A stretch of 64,000 nucleotides of DNA from JANNPJ01 sp965200525 (GTDB lineage Bacteria; Actinomycetota; Actinomycetes; Actinomycetales; Kineosporiaceae): the NCBI GenBank assembly GCA_965200525.1, contig OZ241368.1:1736001-1800000 (forward strand), written 5' to 3'. The notes below the pieces were generated by a model. The model searched no databases. It saw only the letters and a program-made list of their open reading frames with translations, and was not told the DNA's origin. Numbering within the stretch: the stretch's first letter is position 1; each line of letters opens with the position of its first letter. Shown here one piece after another: positions 17,845-26,101 of the stretch. The translations under genes were made by a program, and so were the position numbers.

Positions 17845-19167
17845 GTGAGACGCCGCCATACCGTGGCCACAGCTGTGCTCGCGACCAGCGCCCTGACCGT
17901 GCTCATGGTGACCGTGGCCGGCCAGGGCCAGGCCAGCACCGTGCAGACGGTCAGTGCCCCCAGCCATCACTGGTGGCAGATCGGCCACCACCACAAGCCG
18001 AAGCCCAAGCCCACGCCGACGACCCCGACGCCGGCCTCGCCGACCACCTCGACCGATCCCACGGCCCTGCCGACCGGGATGACGACCACCGGCCCGGCCT
18101 CGACCACCCCGGCCTCGACCACCCCGGCCTCGACCACCACGACGGCTCCGGGCGGCGCCTCGACCACGATGCCCGCCGGTGGCGGCATGACCACGGCCCC
18201 GGTGGCCGGCTTCAACCCGAATCTGGGGCCGGGCGAGTCCGCGATCGTCTCTCCGGCGGTCAAGGGCAACACCCCGGACCCGAACTTCGTGCCGCCGAAC
18301 ACGGTCACCCACCACGAGTTCCAGGCCGCCTGCACGATGAACCACAGCTCGCAGGCCGACCCGATCGTCTACCCGGGCCTGCAGGGCGTCTCGCACATGC
18401 ACACCTTCATGGGCTCGACGACGACCGACCCGAACAGCACCACCGCCTCGCTGCTGGCCGGCGGCACCTCCTGCCAGGTGAGCGGTGACCACTCCGCCTA
18501 CTGGGTGCCGTCGCTCTACAACGGCGACAAGCTGATCACCGGCGGCAACGACACCGAGACCATCTACTACAAGTCCGGGATCACGGACTACCGTGCGGTG
18601 CAGCCGTTCCCGAACGGCCTGCGGTTCGTCGTCGGCAGCCCGAGCGACACCGAGAACCATTTCAAGAACCTGACCGGCACGGTGGTCGGCTTCGAGTGCG
18701 GCGACATCGACCACGTCTACGACATCCCGCCGAACTGCCCGGCCAACACCGACCTGAACGTCCGGCTCCAGGCCCCGAGCTGTTGGGACGGCGTCCACCT
18801 GGACGTTCCCGACCACAAGAGCAACATGGCCTACCCGATCTACCAGAACTACCGCTGGGTCTGCCCGCCCGACCACCCGGTCGCGGTCGTCATGGTCGAG
18901 TTCAAGATGCACTTCAAGGTCTCCGGGGACATGTCCCAGGTGCACTTCTCCAGCGGAAAGGGCTTCTCCTACCACTACGACTTCTTCGCCGCCTGGGACC
19001 ACGCCCTGCTGAGCAAGCTGGTCGCCCACTGCATCAACGGTGGCCTGCAGTGCGACACCTACGGGTACGACGAGACCAAGGACAGCCGGGGCACCGTGAT
19101 CCCCGACCCGCGCTACGCCGACATCGTCAAACAGTTCCCGCACTCGCAGACGGTGATCACTCCCTGA
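17845..19167 (+). CDS. secreted DUF1996 protein
   Basis: 440 residues. Signal peptide to about residue 33, then a Lys/Pro/Thr-rich linker (about 50-120) with 15-bp DNA repeats encoding STTPA, then a DUF1996 domain from PDPNFVPPN onward (HEFQAACTMNHS, SHMHTFMGS, CWDGVHLD, HYDFF). Conserved Cys and His are plentiful. DUF1996 proteins are extracellular in fungi and actinomycetes; the function is unknown, with carbohydrate or wall interaction suspected. GTG 17845 follows GGAGGA. A paralogue with an added carbohydrate-binding module lies at 58497-60005. Confidence 0.85.
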   Translation: MRRRHTVATAVLATSALTVLMVTVAGQGQASTVQTVSAPSHHWWQIGHHHKPKPKPTPTTPTPASPTTSTDPTALPTGMTTTGPASTTPASTTPASTTTTAPGGASTTMPAGGGMTTAPVAGFNPNLGPGESAIVSPAVKGNTPDPNFVPPNTVTHHEFQAACTMNHSSQADPIVYPGLQGVSHMHTFMGSTTTDPNSTTASLLAGGTSCQVSGDHSAYWVPSLYNGDKLITGGNDTETIYYKSGITDYRAVQPFPNGLRFVVGSPSDTENHFKNLTGTVVGFECGDIDHVYDIPPNCPANTDLNVRLQAPSCWDGVHLDVPDHKSNMAYPIYQNYRWVCPPDHPVAVVMVEFKMHFKVSGDMSQVHFSSGKGFSYHYDFFAAWDHALLSKLVAHCINGGLQCDTYGYDETKDSRGTVIPDPRYADIVKQFPHSQTVITP

Positions 19168-19192
19168 CGGTCGCCGCCGCCAGGTAGCCGGA

Positions 19193-19226
19193 CCGGCCGG
19201 TGAGCCCCTCGGGGTTCACCGGCCGG
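19193..19226 (+). terminator. strong hairpin after the DUF1996 gene
   Basis: Arms CCGGCCGGTGA and TCACCGGCCGG enclose an inner CCCC/GGGG stem, giving about 16 pairs with a tiny loop, 25 bp after the stop. No T-run follows, as is usual in high-GC actinomycetes. Confidence 0.65.
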
Positions 19227-19284
19227 CCCGGTTCACTTCGCCATCCGCGCAACCTCTACACGAGGCCTGAGCTGCGCCGAGAGA

Positions 19285-19986
19285 TCAGGAGTTGGCGGTC
19301 ACCCGCTCCATCCACTCCGCCAGCAGCACCCGCTCGGCCTCGCTGAGCACAGTGAACTGCGGCGACTCGGCCCGGACGGCGACGGCGAGGCTGGTCACCA
19401 GCTCGCGGGCGGCCGAGTCGGCCGGCCGGGCCGAGCCGGTGGCGACGCCGGCGATGGCGGCTTCCCGGCCGAGGATCGAGAGCTCGGGATCGCGTCGTTC
19501 GGGCGGCAGCGCGATCAGGGCGAACGTCATCCCGCTGCCGGCCGAGTGGATCAGGTGCACGGCCCGTTCCTCGGTGACCCTGAGCCGACCGGCCCGGGCG
19601 ATCCGCTCGATCTGGCCGACCAGCACCTCGGAGGCCAGCCGCATCGCGGTCGACTCGACCCCGGGCCGCGGCCGGCCGTAGATCAGCGAGTACAGGGCCG
19701 GGTTGGCCAGGCCGAAGGCGACGTGCAGGTCCCAGCCCCGGCGGAGGTCGTCCACCGGGTCGTCGCTCTGCCCGAGCGCCGTCTTGGCCTTGAGGTAGCG
19801 GTCGAACCCGTAAGTGGCGACGGCATCCAGCAACCCGTCCTTGTCACCGAAGATCCGGTAGATGGCCGGCGTCTGGACCCCGGAGGCCGCGCTGACGGCC
19901 CGGGTCGAAACCGCCTCTTGGCCGCCCTCGGTGAGCAGGTCGCCAGCCGCGGCGATGATCCGGTCCCGGGTCGAGTCGCGCGTCAT
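19285..19986 (-). CDS. TetR/AcrR family repressor
   Basis: 233 residues with an N-terminal TetR helix-turn-helix (DRIIAAAGDLLTEGG, VSTRAVSAASGVQTPAIYRIFGDKDGLLDAV) and a variable ligand-binding C-terminal part. It is divergent from the SDR gene pair at 20127; the 140-bp gap contains a perfect palindrome overlapping its own start codon and a second related site over the SDR promoter. Autorepression plus control of the SDR genes is therefore likely. Confidence 0.88.
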   Translation of the reverse strand: MTRDSTRDRIIAAAGDLLTEGGQEAVSTRAVSAASGVQTPAIYRIFGDKDGLLDAVATYGFDRYLKAKTALGQSDDPVDDLRRGWDLHVAFGLANPALYSLIYGRPRPGVESTAMRLASEVLVGQIERIARAGRLRVTEERAVHLIHSAGSGMTFALIALPPERRDPELSILGREAAIAGVATGSARPADSAARELVTSLAVAVRAESPQFTVLSEAERVLLAEWMERVTANS

Positions 19987-20002
19987 GTTATCGACGATAA
20001 CA
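19986..20002. promoter_or_regulatory. TetR operator 1 (17-bp perfect palindrome)
   Basis: TGTTATCGACGATAACA is fully symmetric around a central A. It begins on the first base of the repressor's start codon, so bound repressor would block its own transcription. A further half-site CGATAACA lies at 20030-20037. Confidence 0.75.
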
Positions 20003-20060
20003 GGCAGTCGTAGCCAACGTCAGTGACAGCGATAACACCAATGCGTTAACCCCACTTGTG

Positions 20061-20098
20061 TTGACGTCGTAAGCGTGGTTTGGTTATCAACGTAAACA
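20061..20098 (+). promoter_or_regulatory. SDR promoter with TetR operator 2
   Basis: TTGACG (20061-20066) and TTATCA (20084-20089) form a promoter with 17-bp spacing. The -10 sits inside GGTTATCAACGTAAACA (20082-20098), which matches operator 1 at 13 of 17 positions. Repressor bound here would occlude RNA polymerase. The promoter assignment is inferred from sequence only. Confidence 0.55.
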
Positions 20099-20126
20099 CA
20101 TCGCATCCGGTCGCAAGGAGTTCCTG

Positions 20127-20861
20127 ATGAGCCAGAACCAGCGCGTAGCCATCGTCACCGGCGGGTCCCGGGGTATCGGTCGGGCCGTGGCCGAGCGGCT
20201 GGCCGCCGACGGGCAGGCCGTGATTGTCGGCTATGCCGGTGGCGAGACCGAGGCCAAGGCCGTCGTGACCGCGATCGAGACTGCCGGTGGCACCGCGATC
20301 GCCGTGCCGGCCGACGTCGGCGACGAGGCGGCCGTCGAGGCCCTGTTCACCGCGGCCGAGCAGCAGTACGGCGGGGTCGACGTGGTGGTCAACGCCGCCG
20401 GCATCATGGTCCTCTCCCCACTGGCCGAGTTCGACCTCGGCAGCCTGGACAAGATCTGCCGGACCAACATCCGCGGCACCTTCGTGGTGGCCCAGCAGGC
20501 GGCCCGGCGAGTCCGGTCCGGAGGCGCGATCATCAACTTCTCGACCTCGGTGACCCGGCTCAACCTGCCGGGCTACTCGGCCTACGCGGCCAGCAAGGCC
20601 GCGGTCGAGGCGATCAGCCCGATCCTGGCCAAGGAGCTGCGCGGGCGGGACATCACGGTGAACGCCGTAGCCCCCGGGCCGACCGCCACCGCCCTGTTCC
20701 TGAACGGCAAGAGCGACGAGCTGATCGCGCAGATCAGCAGCCAGAACCCGATGGAGCGGCTCGGCCGCCCGGAAGACATTGCCGAGGTCGTCTCCACCCT
20801 GGCCGGCCCGGCCCGCTGGATCAACGGCCAGACCCTCTACGTCAACGGTGGCGCGGCGTAG
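20127..20861 (+). CDS. SDR family oxidoreductase, FabG-like
   Basis: 244 residues: TGGSRGIGRA cofactor loop, NAAGI, catalytic Ser in NFSTS, YAASK and the C-terminal INGQTLYVNGG typical of FabG-like reductases. AAGGAG precedes ATG 20127. It is the first gene of the TetR-controlled pair. Likely a stress- or xenobiotic-inducible carbonyl reductase (inference from the regulator). Confidence 0.88.
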   Translation: MSQNQRVAIVTGGSRGIGRAVAERLAADGQAVIVGYAGGETEAKAVVTAIETAGGTAIAVPADVGDEAAVEALFTAAEQQYGGVDVVVNAAGIMVLSPLAEFDLGSLDKICRTNIRGTFVVAQQAARRVRSGGAIINFSTSVTRLNLPGYSAYAASKAAVEAISPILAKELRGRDITVNAVAPGPTATALFLNGKSDELIAQISSQNPMERLGRPEDIAEVVSTLAGPARWINGQTLYVNGGAA

Positions 20862-20899
20862 TTCTCGCCTGCCCCACCCCTCCAGTCAGGAGCCGAACC

Positions 20900-21808
20900 A
20901 TGTCCACAGTCCTGATCACCGGCGCCGCCACCGGCATCGGCCGGCTCACCGCCCAGCACCTGGCCGCAGCCGGGCACGCGGTGTTCGCCAGCATGCGTGA
21001 CGTCGCCGGCCGCAATGCGGCCAACGCCGGCGAACTGCTCGAGACGGCCCGGCGGGACGGCGTCGCCCTGCGGGTGGTCGAGCTCGACGTCACCTCCCAG
21101 GAGTCGGCCGACGCCGCCGTGGCGACCGTGCTCGAGCAGGCCGGCGGGCTCGACGTAGTGATCAACAACGCCGGGCACCTGTTCGTCGGCTACGTCGAGG
21201 CCTTCACCGCCGAGGACGTCGCCCACCTGCTCGACGTCAACACCATCGGGGTGCAGCGGGTCAACCGGGCCGTGCTGCCGCACTTCCGGGAACGCCGGGC
21301 CGGCACCCTGATGTACGTCGGCAGCACGACCACGGTCACCCCGCCGCCGTTCCTCGGCCCGTACGTGGTGTCGAAGGCGGCCATGGATGCGCTGGCCGTC
21401 GTGACGTCCTACGAGGCCAACGCTTTCGGCATCGAGACGGTGATCGTGATGCCGGGGGCGATCACCCAGGGCACCGAGCACTTCCCGAACGCGGGCCACG
21501 CCCAGAACGACGACGTCAGCACGGCGTACGCGGCCCTTGACCCGATGGTGGCCCGCAACGAGCAGGCCACCACGGCCGTGCTCGGCGACGGTCCGCTGCT
21601 GGGCGCGGCCGGGGTGGCCGAGGAGATCGTCCGGGTACTGGCCCTGCCGTTCGGGGCCAAGCCGTTCCGGACCGTGGTCGACGATGCCCACGCCGCCGTG
21701 GATCACGTCAACTGGGTCGCCGACCGGGCCCGGACCGACTTCGTCCGCCGGCTCAGCTTCGGTGAACTGCTCCACCCGGCGACGACGACGGCTCGGCGGG
21801 CCAGCTAG
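20900..21808 (+). CDS. SDR family oxidoreductase
   Basis: 302 residues: TGAATGIG, NNAGH, catalytic Ser in VGSTTT and YVVSK; longer than classical SDRs by a C-terminal extension of about 50 residues. It lies 38 bp after the first SDR and shares the same regulation. The last 56 bp overlap a regulator relic on the other strand. Confidence 0.87.
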   Translation: MSTVLITGAATGIGRLTAQHLAAAGHAVFASMRDVAGRNAANAGELLETARRDGVALRVVELDVTSQESADAAVATVLEQAGGLDVVINNAGHLFVGYVEAFTAEDVAHLLDVNTIGVQRVNRAVLPHFRERRAGTLMYVGSTTTVTPPPFLGPYVVSKAAMDALAVVTSYEANAFGIETVIVMPGAITQGTEHFPNAGHAQNDDVSTAYAALDPMVARNEQATTAVLGDGPLLGAAGVAEEIVRVLALPFGAKPFRTVVDDAHAAVDHVNWVADRARTDFVRRLSFGELLHPATTTARRAS

Positions 21809-21998
21809 CCAGGATCCGGAGCTTCTCCTCCGACGGCGAGCCGGAGTCAGCCGAGTAGACCACCACGGTCTGACCGCGCTCGACCGGCAGCACCAGGATC
21901 TGGTAGCTGATCCGCATCTCTCCGACCGCCTCGGGCCAGAACCGCTTGATCCCGTAGGTGTGCTCGCCCGACCACGCCGGCACGCAGAAGTCTGCCAT
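21753..21998 (-). pseudogene. remnant of an XRE/MmyB-type regulator C-terminus
   Basis: The open frame encodes a protein whose core (HTYGIKRFWPEAVGEMRISY, then TVVVYSADSGSPSEEKLRILASW) resembles the end of the MmyB-like ligand-binding domain found in actinomycete XRE regulators. The helix-turn-helix and most of the ligand domain are absent. The coding similarity stops at the palindromic block beginning at 21972, so the gene was probably truncated there. It overlaps the 3' end of the SDR gene. Confidence 0.5.
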
Positions 21999-22044
21999 TG
22001 ACCGTTCGGCGACCGATTCGGGGCAGTTCTGCGTGCCGGCGTGG
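21972..22044. repeat. large inverted repeat next to the regulator relic
   Basis: Eighteen-bp perfect arms (21972-21989 and 22027-22044) extend inward to about 23-25 bp with a 2-base bulge, enclosing about 25 bp. It abuts the next palindrome directly, giving two hairpins in tandem over 164 bp. Confidence 0.85.
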
Positions 22045-22135
22045 CTCAGCCCAACCGCAAAGGAGGAGCAATTGCCCTTCCGCGCCGGCGGAAGTCCGTC
22101 ATTCGGCGATTCTCCTCCTTTGCGGTCGGGCCGAG
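22045..22135 (-). repeat. nested palindrome, copy 1
   Basis: Outer arms of 24 bp (22045-22068 and 22112-22135) pair with two mismatches and contain CCGCAAAGGAGGAG. Inside is a perfect 7-bp hairpin with a 4-base loop (22077-22094). Read on the nrdB strand it starts 5 bp after the nrdB stop. A second copy of the outer arms occurs at 41674-41757. Confidence 0.85.
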
Positions 22136-22139
22136 CCGG

Positions 22140-23177
22140 TCAGAACTCCTCGTCGAGCGAGAACTGCCCGCCCACGGCCACCTGGTAGGCCGAGACCCGG
22201 CGCTCGAAGAAGTTGGACAGCTCCTGCACGTCCTGAAGTTCCATGAAACCGAACGGGTTCTTCGAGCCGTAGAGTTCGGCCATTCCGAGGTGGGCCAGCC
22301 GCCGGTCGGCGACGTACTCCAGGTAGCTGCGCATGTCGGCCACCGACATCCCGGAAACACCCTGATCGAGAAGGTCTTCGGCGAACTGCACCTCGCAGTC
22401 GACCGCCTCGGTCAGCATGGCCCGCACCTGCTGCTCCAGGTCGGCGTCGAACAGCTCCGGCTCCTCGCGGCGGGCGGTCTCGACCACGTCGAAGGCGAAC
22501 GCCATGTGCATCGACTCGTCCCGGAAGACCCAGTTGGTGCCCGAGGCGAGCCCGTGCAGCAGCCCGCGGGACCGCAGGAAGTACACGTAAGCGAAGGCAC
22601 CGTAGAAGAACAGCCCCTCGATGCAGGCGGCGAAACAGATCAGATTGAGCAGAAAGGCTTTTCGGTCGGTGGCGGTCTCCAGCCGGGACACCTCGCCGAG
22701 CGAATCGATCCACCGGAAGCAGAACTCGGCCTTGCGCCGGATCGAGGGAATGTTCTCCACCGCGGAGAATGCCTCGATCCGGTCGGCCTCGTCGGGCAGG
22801 TAGGTGTCGAGCAGGTTCAGGTAGAACTGGACGTGCACGGCCTCCTCGAACAACTGGCGGGAGAGGTACAGCCGGGCCTCGGGCGCATTGACGTGCTGGT
22901 AGAGGTTCAGCACGAGGTTGTTGGCCACGATCGTGTCGCCGGTGGCGAAGAACGCGACCAGCCGGTTGACCAGGTGCCGTTCGGCCGCCGAGAGCCGGCC
23001 CAGGTCGGCCAGATCGGTGTGCAGGTCGACCTCCTCGACGGTCCAGGTGTTCTTGATCGCGTCCTTGAACCGGTCGAAGAAGTGCGGGTAGCGCATCGGC
23101 CGAAGGGTCAGGTCCAGGCCCGGGTCGAGCAGCCGCTGAGCGGAGCGCCGGTCGGCGGTGGTCAGGTCGATGGTCAC
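22140..23177 (-). CDS. nrdB: ribonucleoside-diphosphate reductase beta subunit, class I
   Basis: 345 residues, all-helical ferritin-like fold. Metal and radical residues are visible: Asp in ATGDTIVANN, the EEAVHVQFY block (Glu, His and, four residues after His, the radical Tyr), Glu in ACIEGLFF, and RDESMHMAF (Glu, His). It houses the metal-tyrosyl cofactor that starts catalysis in the alpha subunit to make dNDPs. GTG 23177 overlaps the nrdA stop (GTGA), so the two are translationally coupled and share the B12 riboswitch. It could equally be named nrdF. Confidence 0.92.
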   Translation of the reverse strand: MTIDLTTADRRSAQRLLDPGLDLTLRPMRYPHFFDRFKDAIKNTWTVEEVDLHTDLADLGRLSAAERHLVNRLVAFFATGDTIVANNLVLNLYQHVNAPEARLYLSRQLFEEAVHVQFYLNLLDTYLPDEADRIEAFSAVENIPSIRRKAEFCFRWIDSLGEVSRLETATDRKAFLLNLICFAACIEGLFFYGAFAYVYFLRSRGLLHGLASGTNWVFRDESMHMAFAFDVVETARREEPELFDADLEQQVRAMLTEAVDCEVQFAEDLLDQGVSGMSVADMRSYLEYVADRRLAHLGMAELYGSKNPFGFMELQDVQELSNFFERRVSAYQVAVGGQFSLDEEF

Positions 23178-25600
23178 TGGCAGGCCTCACAGGATTCGGG
23201 GTTCTCGATCGAGCAGGCCAGGGCCTCGACCGAGGTGGGCTGAGCGAGCACAGGGCTGACGGTGGCCTGCTGTATCCGGGTGGCCGGCCGCGAGCGCAGG
23301 TAGTACGTCGTCTTCAGGCCGGACTTCCAGGCGTACAGGTACATCGACGAGAGCTTGCCGATCGTCGGCGAGGCCAGGAACAGGTTCAGCGACTGGCTCT
23401 GATCGACGAACGGGCCCCGGGCGGCGGCCAGGTCGATCAACGCCTTCTGCGGCAGTTCCCAGGCGGTCCGGAACAGCTCGCGCACCGCGACCGGCACGGC
23501 CTCGATGCCCTGGACCGAGCCGTCGGCCCGCTTGATCCGGTCCCGGATCTCGTCCGTCCACAGCCCTTCGGCCTTGAGCACGTCCACCAGGGCGCCGTTG
23601 ATCTGCAGGAACTCGCCCGACATGGTCTCGCGCTTGAACACGTTGGAGACCTGAGGCTCGATGCACTCGTAGCAACCGGCGATCGAGGCGATGGTGGCGG
23701 TCGGGGCGATCGCGACCAGCAGCGAGTTGCGCAGGCCGTGCTCGGCGATCCGCTCGCGCAGGGCCGCCCAGCGTTCGGTCGAGGTCAGCGTCGTGCCGTC
23801 CCACAGGTCGGGCTGCAGTCGCCCCCGGGCGGCCCGGGTCTGGTCGTAGGCCGGGTGCGGACCGTCGAGTTCGGCCAGGGCGCAGGAACTCTCCAGCGCG
23901 GTGAGGTAGATCTCCTCGCTGATCCGGGTGGACAGTTCCCGGGCCCGTGCCGAGTCGAAGGGCAGGCCGAGGGCGAAGAAGACGTCCTGCAGGCCCATGA
24001 GGCCCAGGCCGATCGGCCGCCAGCGCGGGTTGGAGGCGGCGGTCTGGCTGGTCGGGTAGTAGTTGATGTCGATCACGCGGTCCAGGAACGGGACGGCGGT
24101 GCGGATGGTGGCCCGCAGCCGGGCCCAGTCGATCCCCCGGTCCGGTCCGGGTTCGGTCAGGTGGGCGGCCAGGTTGATCGAGCCCAGGTTGCAGACCGCG
24201 GTCTCGCCGTCCGAGTTGACCTCGAGGATCTCGGTGCACAGGTTGGACAGGTGGACGACGTTGCCCGGCTCGGCGGTCTGGTTGCTGGTCCGGTTGGCGG
24301 CGTCCTTGAACGTCATCCAGCCGTTGCCGGTCTGAGCCAGGGTTCGCATCATCTTGCTGAACAGCTCGCGGGCCGGCATCTGCCGGACGGCGCGCCCGGC
24401 CGACTCGGCGGCCCGGTAGGCCCGGTCGAACTCGTCGCCCCACAGATCCACCAGCTCGGGGACGTCGGACGGGTCGATCAGCGACCACGGCTGGTCGGCC
24501 TCGACCCGGCGGAGAAACTCGTCCGGTAGCCAGTGGGCCAGGTTGAGGTTGTGGGTGCGCCGCGCCTCCTCCCCGGTGTTGTCCCGCAGTTCGAGGAACT
24601 CCTCGACGTCCGGGTGCCAGGGCTCCAGGTAGACGCAGGCCGCGCCCTTTCGCCGGCCGCCCTGGTTCACCGCGGCGACCGAGGCGTCGAGAATCCGCAG
24701 CCAGGGGACGATCCCGTTGGACTTCCCGTTGGTCCCCCGGATCAGCGCGCCCCGGCCCCGCACCCGCGACCAGGACACCCCGATCCCGCCGGCGAACTTG
24801 GACAGCTGGGCGATCTGGGTGATCCGCTCGTAGATCCCGCCCAGCTCGTCGCGCGGGGAGTCGAGCAGATAGCACGACGACATCTGGCTGTGCCGGGTGC
24901 CGGAGTTGAACAGCGTCGGCGAGCTGGGCAGGTAGGCCAGCGAGGCGATCAACCGGTAGAACTCGATTGCCTCAGCCGGGGTGCGAGAGAGCCCGCAGGC
25001 CACCCGGAGCAGGAAGTACTGCGGGGTCTCGACCACCAGCCGGGACGTCGGGTGGCGCAGCAGGTAGCGGTCGTAAACCGTGCGCAGGCCGAAGTACTCG
25101 AACCGGCGATCGTGGCCGACGTCGATCGCGTCGTCCAGCTTGCGGGCGTTGCGGGCCACGAAAGCGGCGGTCTCGGCTCCGATCAGGCCCTGTTCGAGGC
25201 CGAGGGCGATGCTCTGGCTGAACGACGCGACCGACTGCCCGCGCACCTCCTTGTCGATCAGCCCGGCCAGCAGCCGGGCCGCCAGCCGGGAGTACTGCGG
25301 CTCCTCGGCGACCAGTTCGGCCGCGGTCCGGATGGACAGCCGGTCCAGCTCGACCGTGGTCGCGCCGTCGTAGAGACCGCTGATCGTTCTGGTCGCGACC
25401 CGTAGCGGGTCGACGTCGGCCAGGTCGGCCGAGCAGCGCTCGACGGCCCGGACGATCTTGTTGACGTCGACCGGCTCCAGGTCGCCGTTGCGCTTGCGGA
25501 CCTGCATCTGGTGCCGGCGGACGATCTCCGGCGGCGCGTCGCCGGTCCCGGGCCCGGCGACCGAGCCGGCCGGGGCGTCCGTGGTCGTTGTTGTCGTCAC
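23174..25600 (-). CDS. nrdA: ribonucleoside-diphosphate reductase alpha subunit, class I
   Basis: About 808 residues. An N-terminal ATP-cone (MQVRKRNGDLEPVDVNKIVRAVE, roughly 31-120) gives allosteric activity control. The barrel carries the redox Cys in MSSCYLL, the NLCTEI catalytic loop and the C-terminal ESCEACQ tail that exchanges disulfides. GTG 25600 is chosen: GAGGAG precedes it, and the frame upstream runs into the riboswitch. It reduces NDPs with the beta subunit. The leader holds a cobalamin riboswitch, so expression should fall when B12 is plentiful. Confidence 0.93.
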   Translation of the reverse strand: MTTTTTTDAPAGSVAGPGTGDAPPEIVRRHQMQVRKRNGDLEPVDVNKIVRAVERCSADLADVDPLRVATRTISGLYDGATTVELDRLSIRTAAELVAEEPQYSRLAARLLAGLIDKEVRGQSVASFSQSIALGLEQGLIGAETAAFVARNARKLDDAIDVGHDRRFEYFGLRTVYDRYLLRHPTSRLVVETPQYFLLRVACGLSRTPAEAIEFYRLIASLAYLPSSPTLFNSGTRHSQMSSCYLLDSPRDELGGIYERITQIAQLSKFAGGIGVSWSRVRGRGALIRGTNGKSNGIVPWLRILDASVAAVNQGGRRKGAACVYLEPWHPDVEEFLELRDNTGEEARRTHNLNLAHWLPDEFLRRVEADQPWSLIDPSDVPELVDLWGDEFDRAYRAAESAGRAVRQMPARELFSKMMRTLAQTGNGWMTFKDAANRTSNQTAEPGNVVHLSNLCTEILEVNSDGETAVCNLGSINLAAHLTEPGPDRGIDWARLRATIRTAVPFLDRVIDINYYPTSQTAASNPRWRPIGLGLMGLQDVFFALGLPFDSARARELSTRISEEIYLTALESSCALAELDGPHPAYDQTRAARGRLQPDLWDGTTLTSTERWAALRERIAEHGLRNSLLVAIAPTATIASIAGCYECIEPQVSNVFKRETMSGEFLQINGALVDVLKAEGLWTDEIRDRIKRADGSVQGIEAVPVAVRELFRTAWELPQKALIDLAAARGPFVDQSQSLNLFLASPTIGKLSSMYLYAWKSGLKTTYYLRSRPATRIQQATVSPVLAQPTSVEALACSIENPESCEACQ

Positions 25601-25727
25601 AGTTCTCTCCTCGCGAACTCGGACCGGAGGGATCCGGGCCGCGAGGGCAGCACGAAAGGCCGGCGGCCCGGGGCGGTGAACCCGGGTCGCGTCGTCCCCT
25701 CGCCGTCCCTCGCGGCGCGCGGATCTC

Positions 25728-25750
25728 CCGCCCACCAGGGGTGGGGGCGG
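25728..25750 (-). terminator. hairpin 3' of the riboswitch, possible expression platform
   Basis: CCGCCC-ACC pairs with GGT-GGGGGCGG around a short loop immediately downstream (minus strand) of the aptamer. It could be an attenuator; the ribosome site of nrdA lies about 120 bp further on, so control of translation would need a different pairing. Confidence 0.4.
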
Positions 25751-25752
25751 TG

Positions 25753-25954
25753 AGCTGGCAGGTCTTCGGACTCGCGGGCGCGGCCGGGACGACGTGCGCC
25801 CAGGCCACCTACCGGCCGTCGCTTCCCAGGGCCCTGGATGGGCCCCAGTGCTTGTCTGACGGCTTTCGTTCCCGCTCACCGCTGCGGGGCAGTCCCGGTT
25901 TTTCACCGGGTTCCCTCTTACGACGCCCGGTCTGGCTGACCGGGCGAACCAGCT
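25753..25954 (-). promoter_or_regulatory. cobalamin (B12) riboswitch upstream of nrdAB
   Basis: On the minus strand the order is P1 5' arm AGCTGG (25949-25954), a GC hairpin, GAGGGAACCCGGTG, GACTGCCCCGCAGC, CACTGGG, GGGAAGCGACGGCCGGTAGG, and the B12-box-like GAGTCCGAAGACCTGCC (25757-25773), closed by CCAGCT (25753-25758) pairing with the 5' arm. These are the signature segments of the adenosylcobalamin aptamer. In Streptomyces such an element represses class Ia RNR when B12 supports the class II enzyme; the same logic is expected here. Confidence 0.9.
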
Positions 25955-26064
25955 ATGTGGACACCATATGACGGGGCGCTCGCCACCCTGGACACCGACA
26001 TGTTGTGGGCGTGTCGCTGTCGGCCCCGATCTCGAGCCAGCCTGGTGACAGCGTTGATCATTTT

Positions 26065-26089
26065 TAGTTAGGGTAGGCATACCTAACTA
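26065..26089. promoter_or_regulatory. iron box (IdeR/DtxR type)
   Basis: TAGTTAGG and CCTAACTA are perfect 8-bp arms; the core TTAGGGTAGGCATACCTAA (26068-26086) matches the IdeR consensus at 16 of 19 positions. It ends 12 bp before the start codon and just upstream of the ribosome site, so iron-loaded repressor would block expression of the binding protein. Confidence 0.85.
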
Positions 26090-26101
26090 GGAGGTCGTTC
26101 C

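Noticed and set aside
25588..25971. Plus-strand ORF over the nrdA leader
   Set aside because: The interval is explained by the cobalamin riboswitch on the minus strand.
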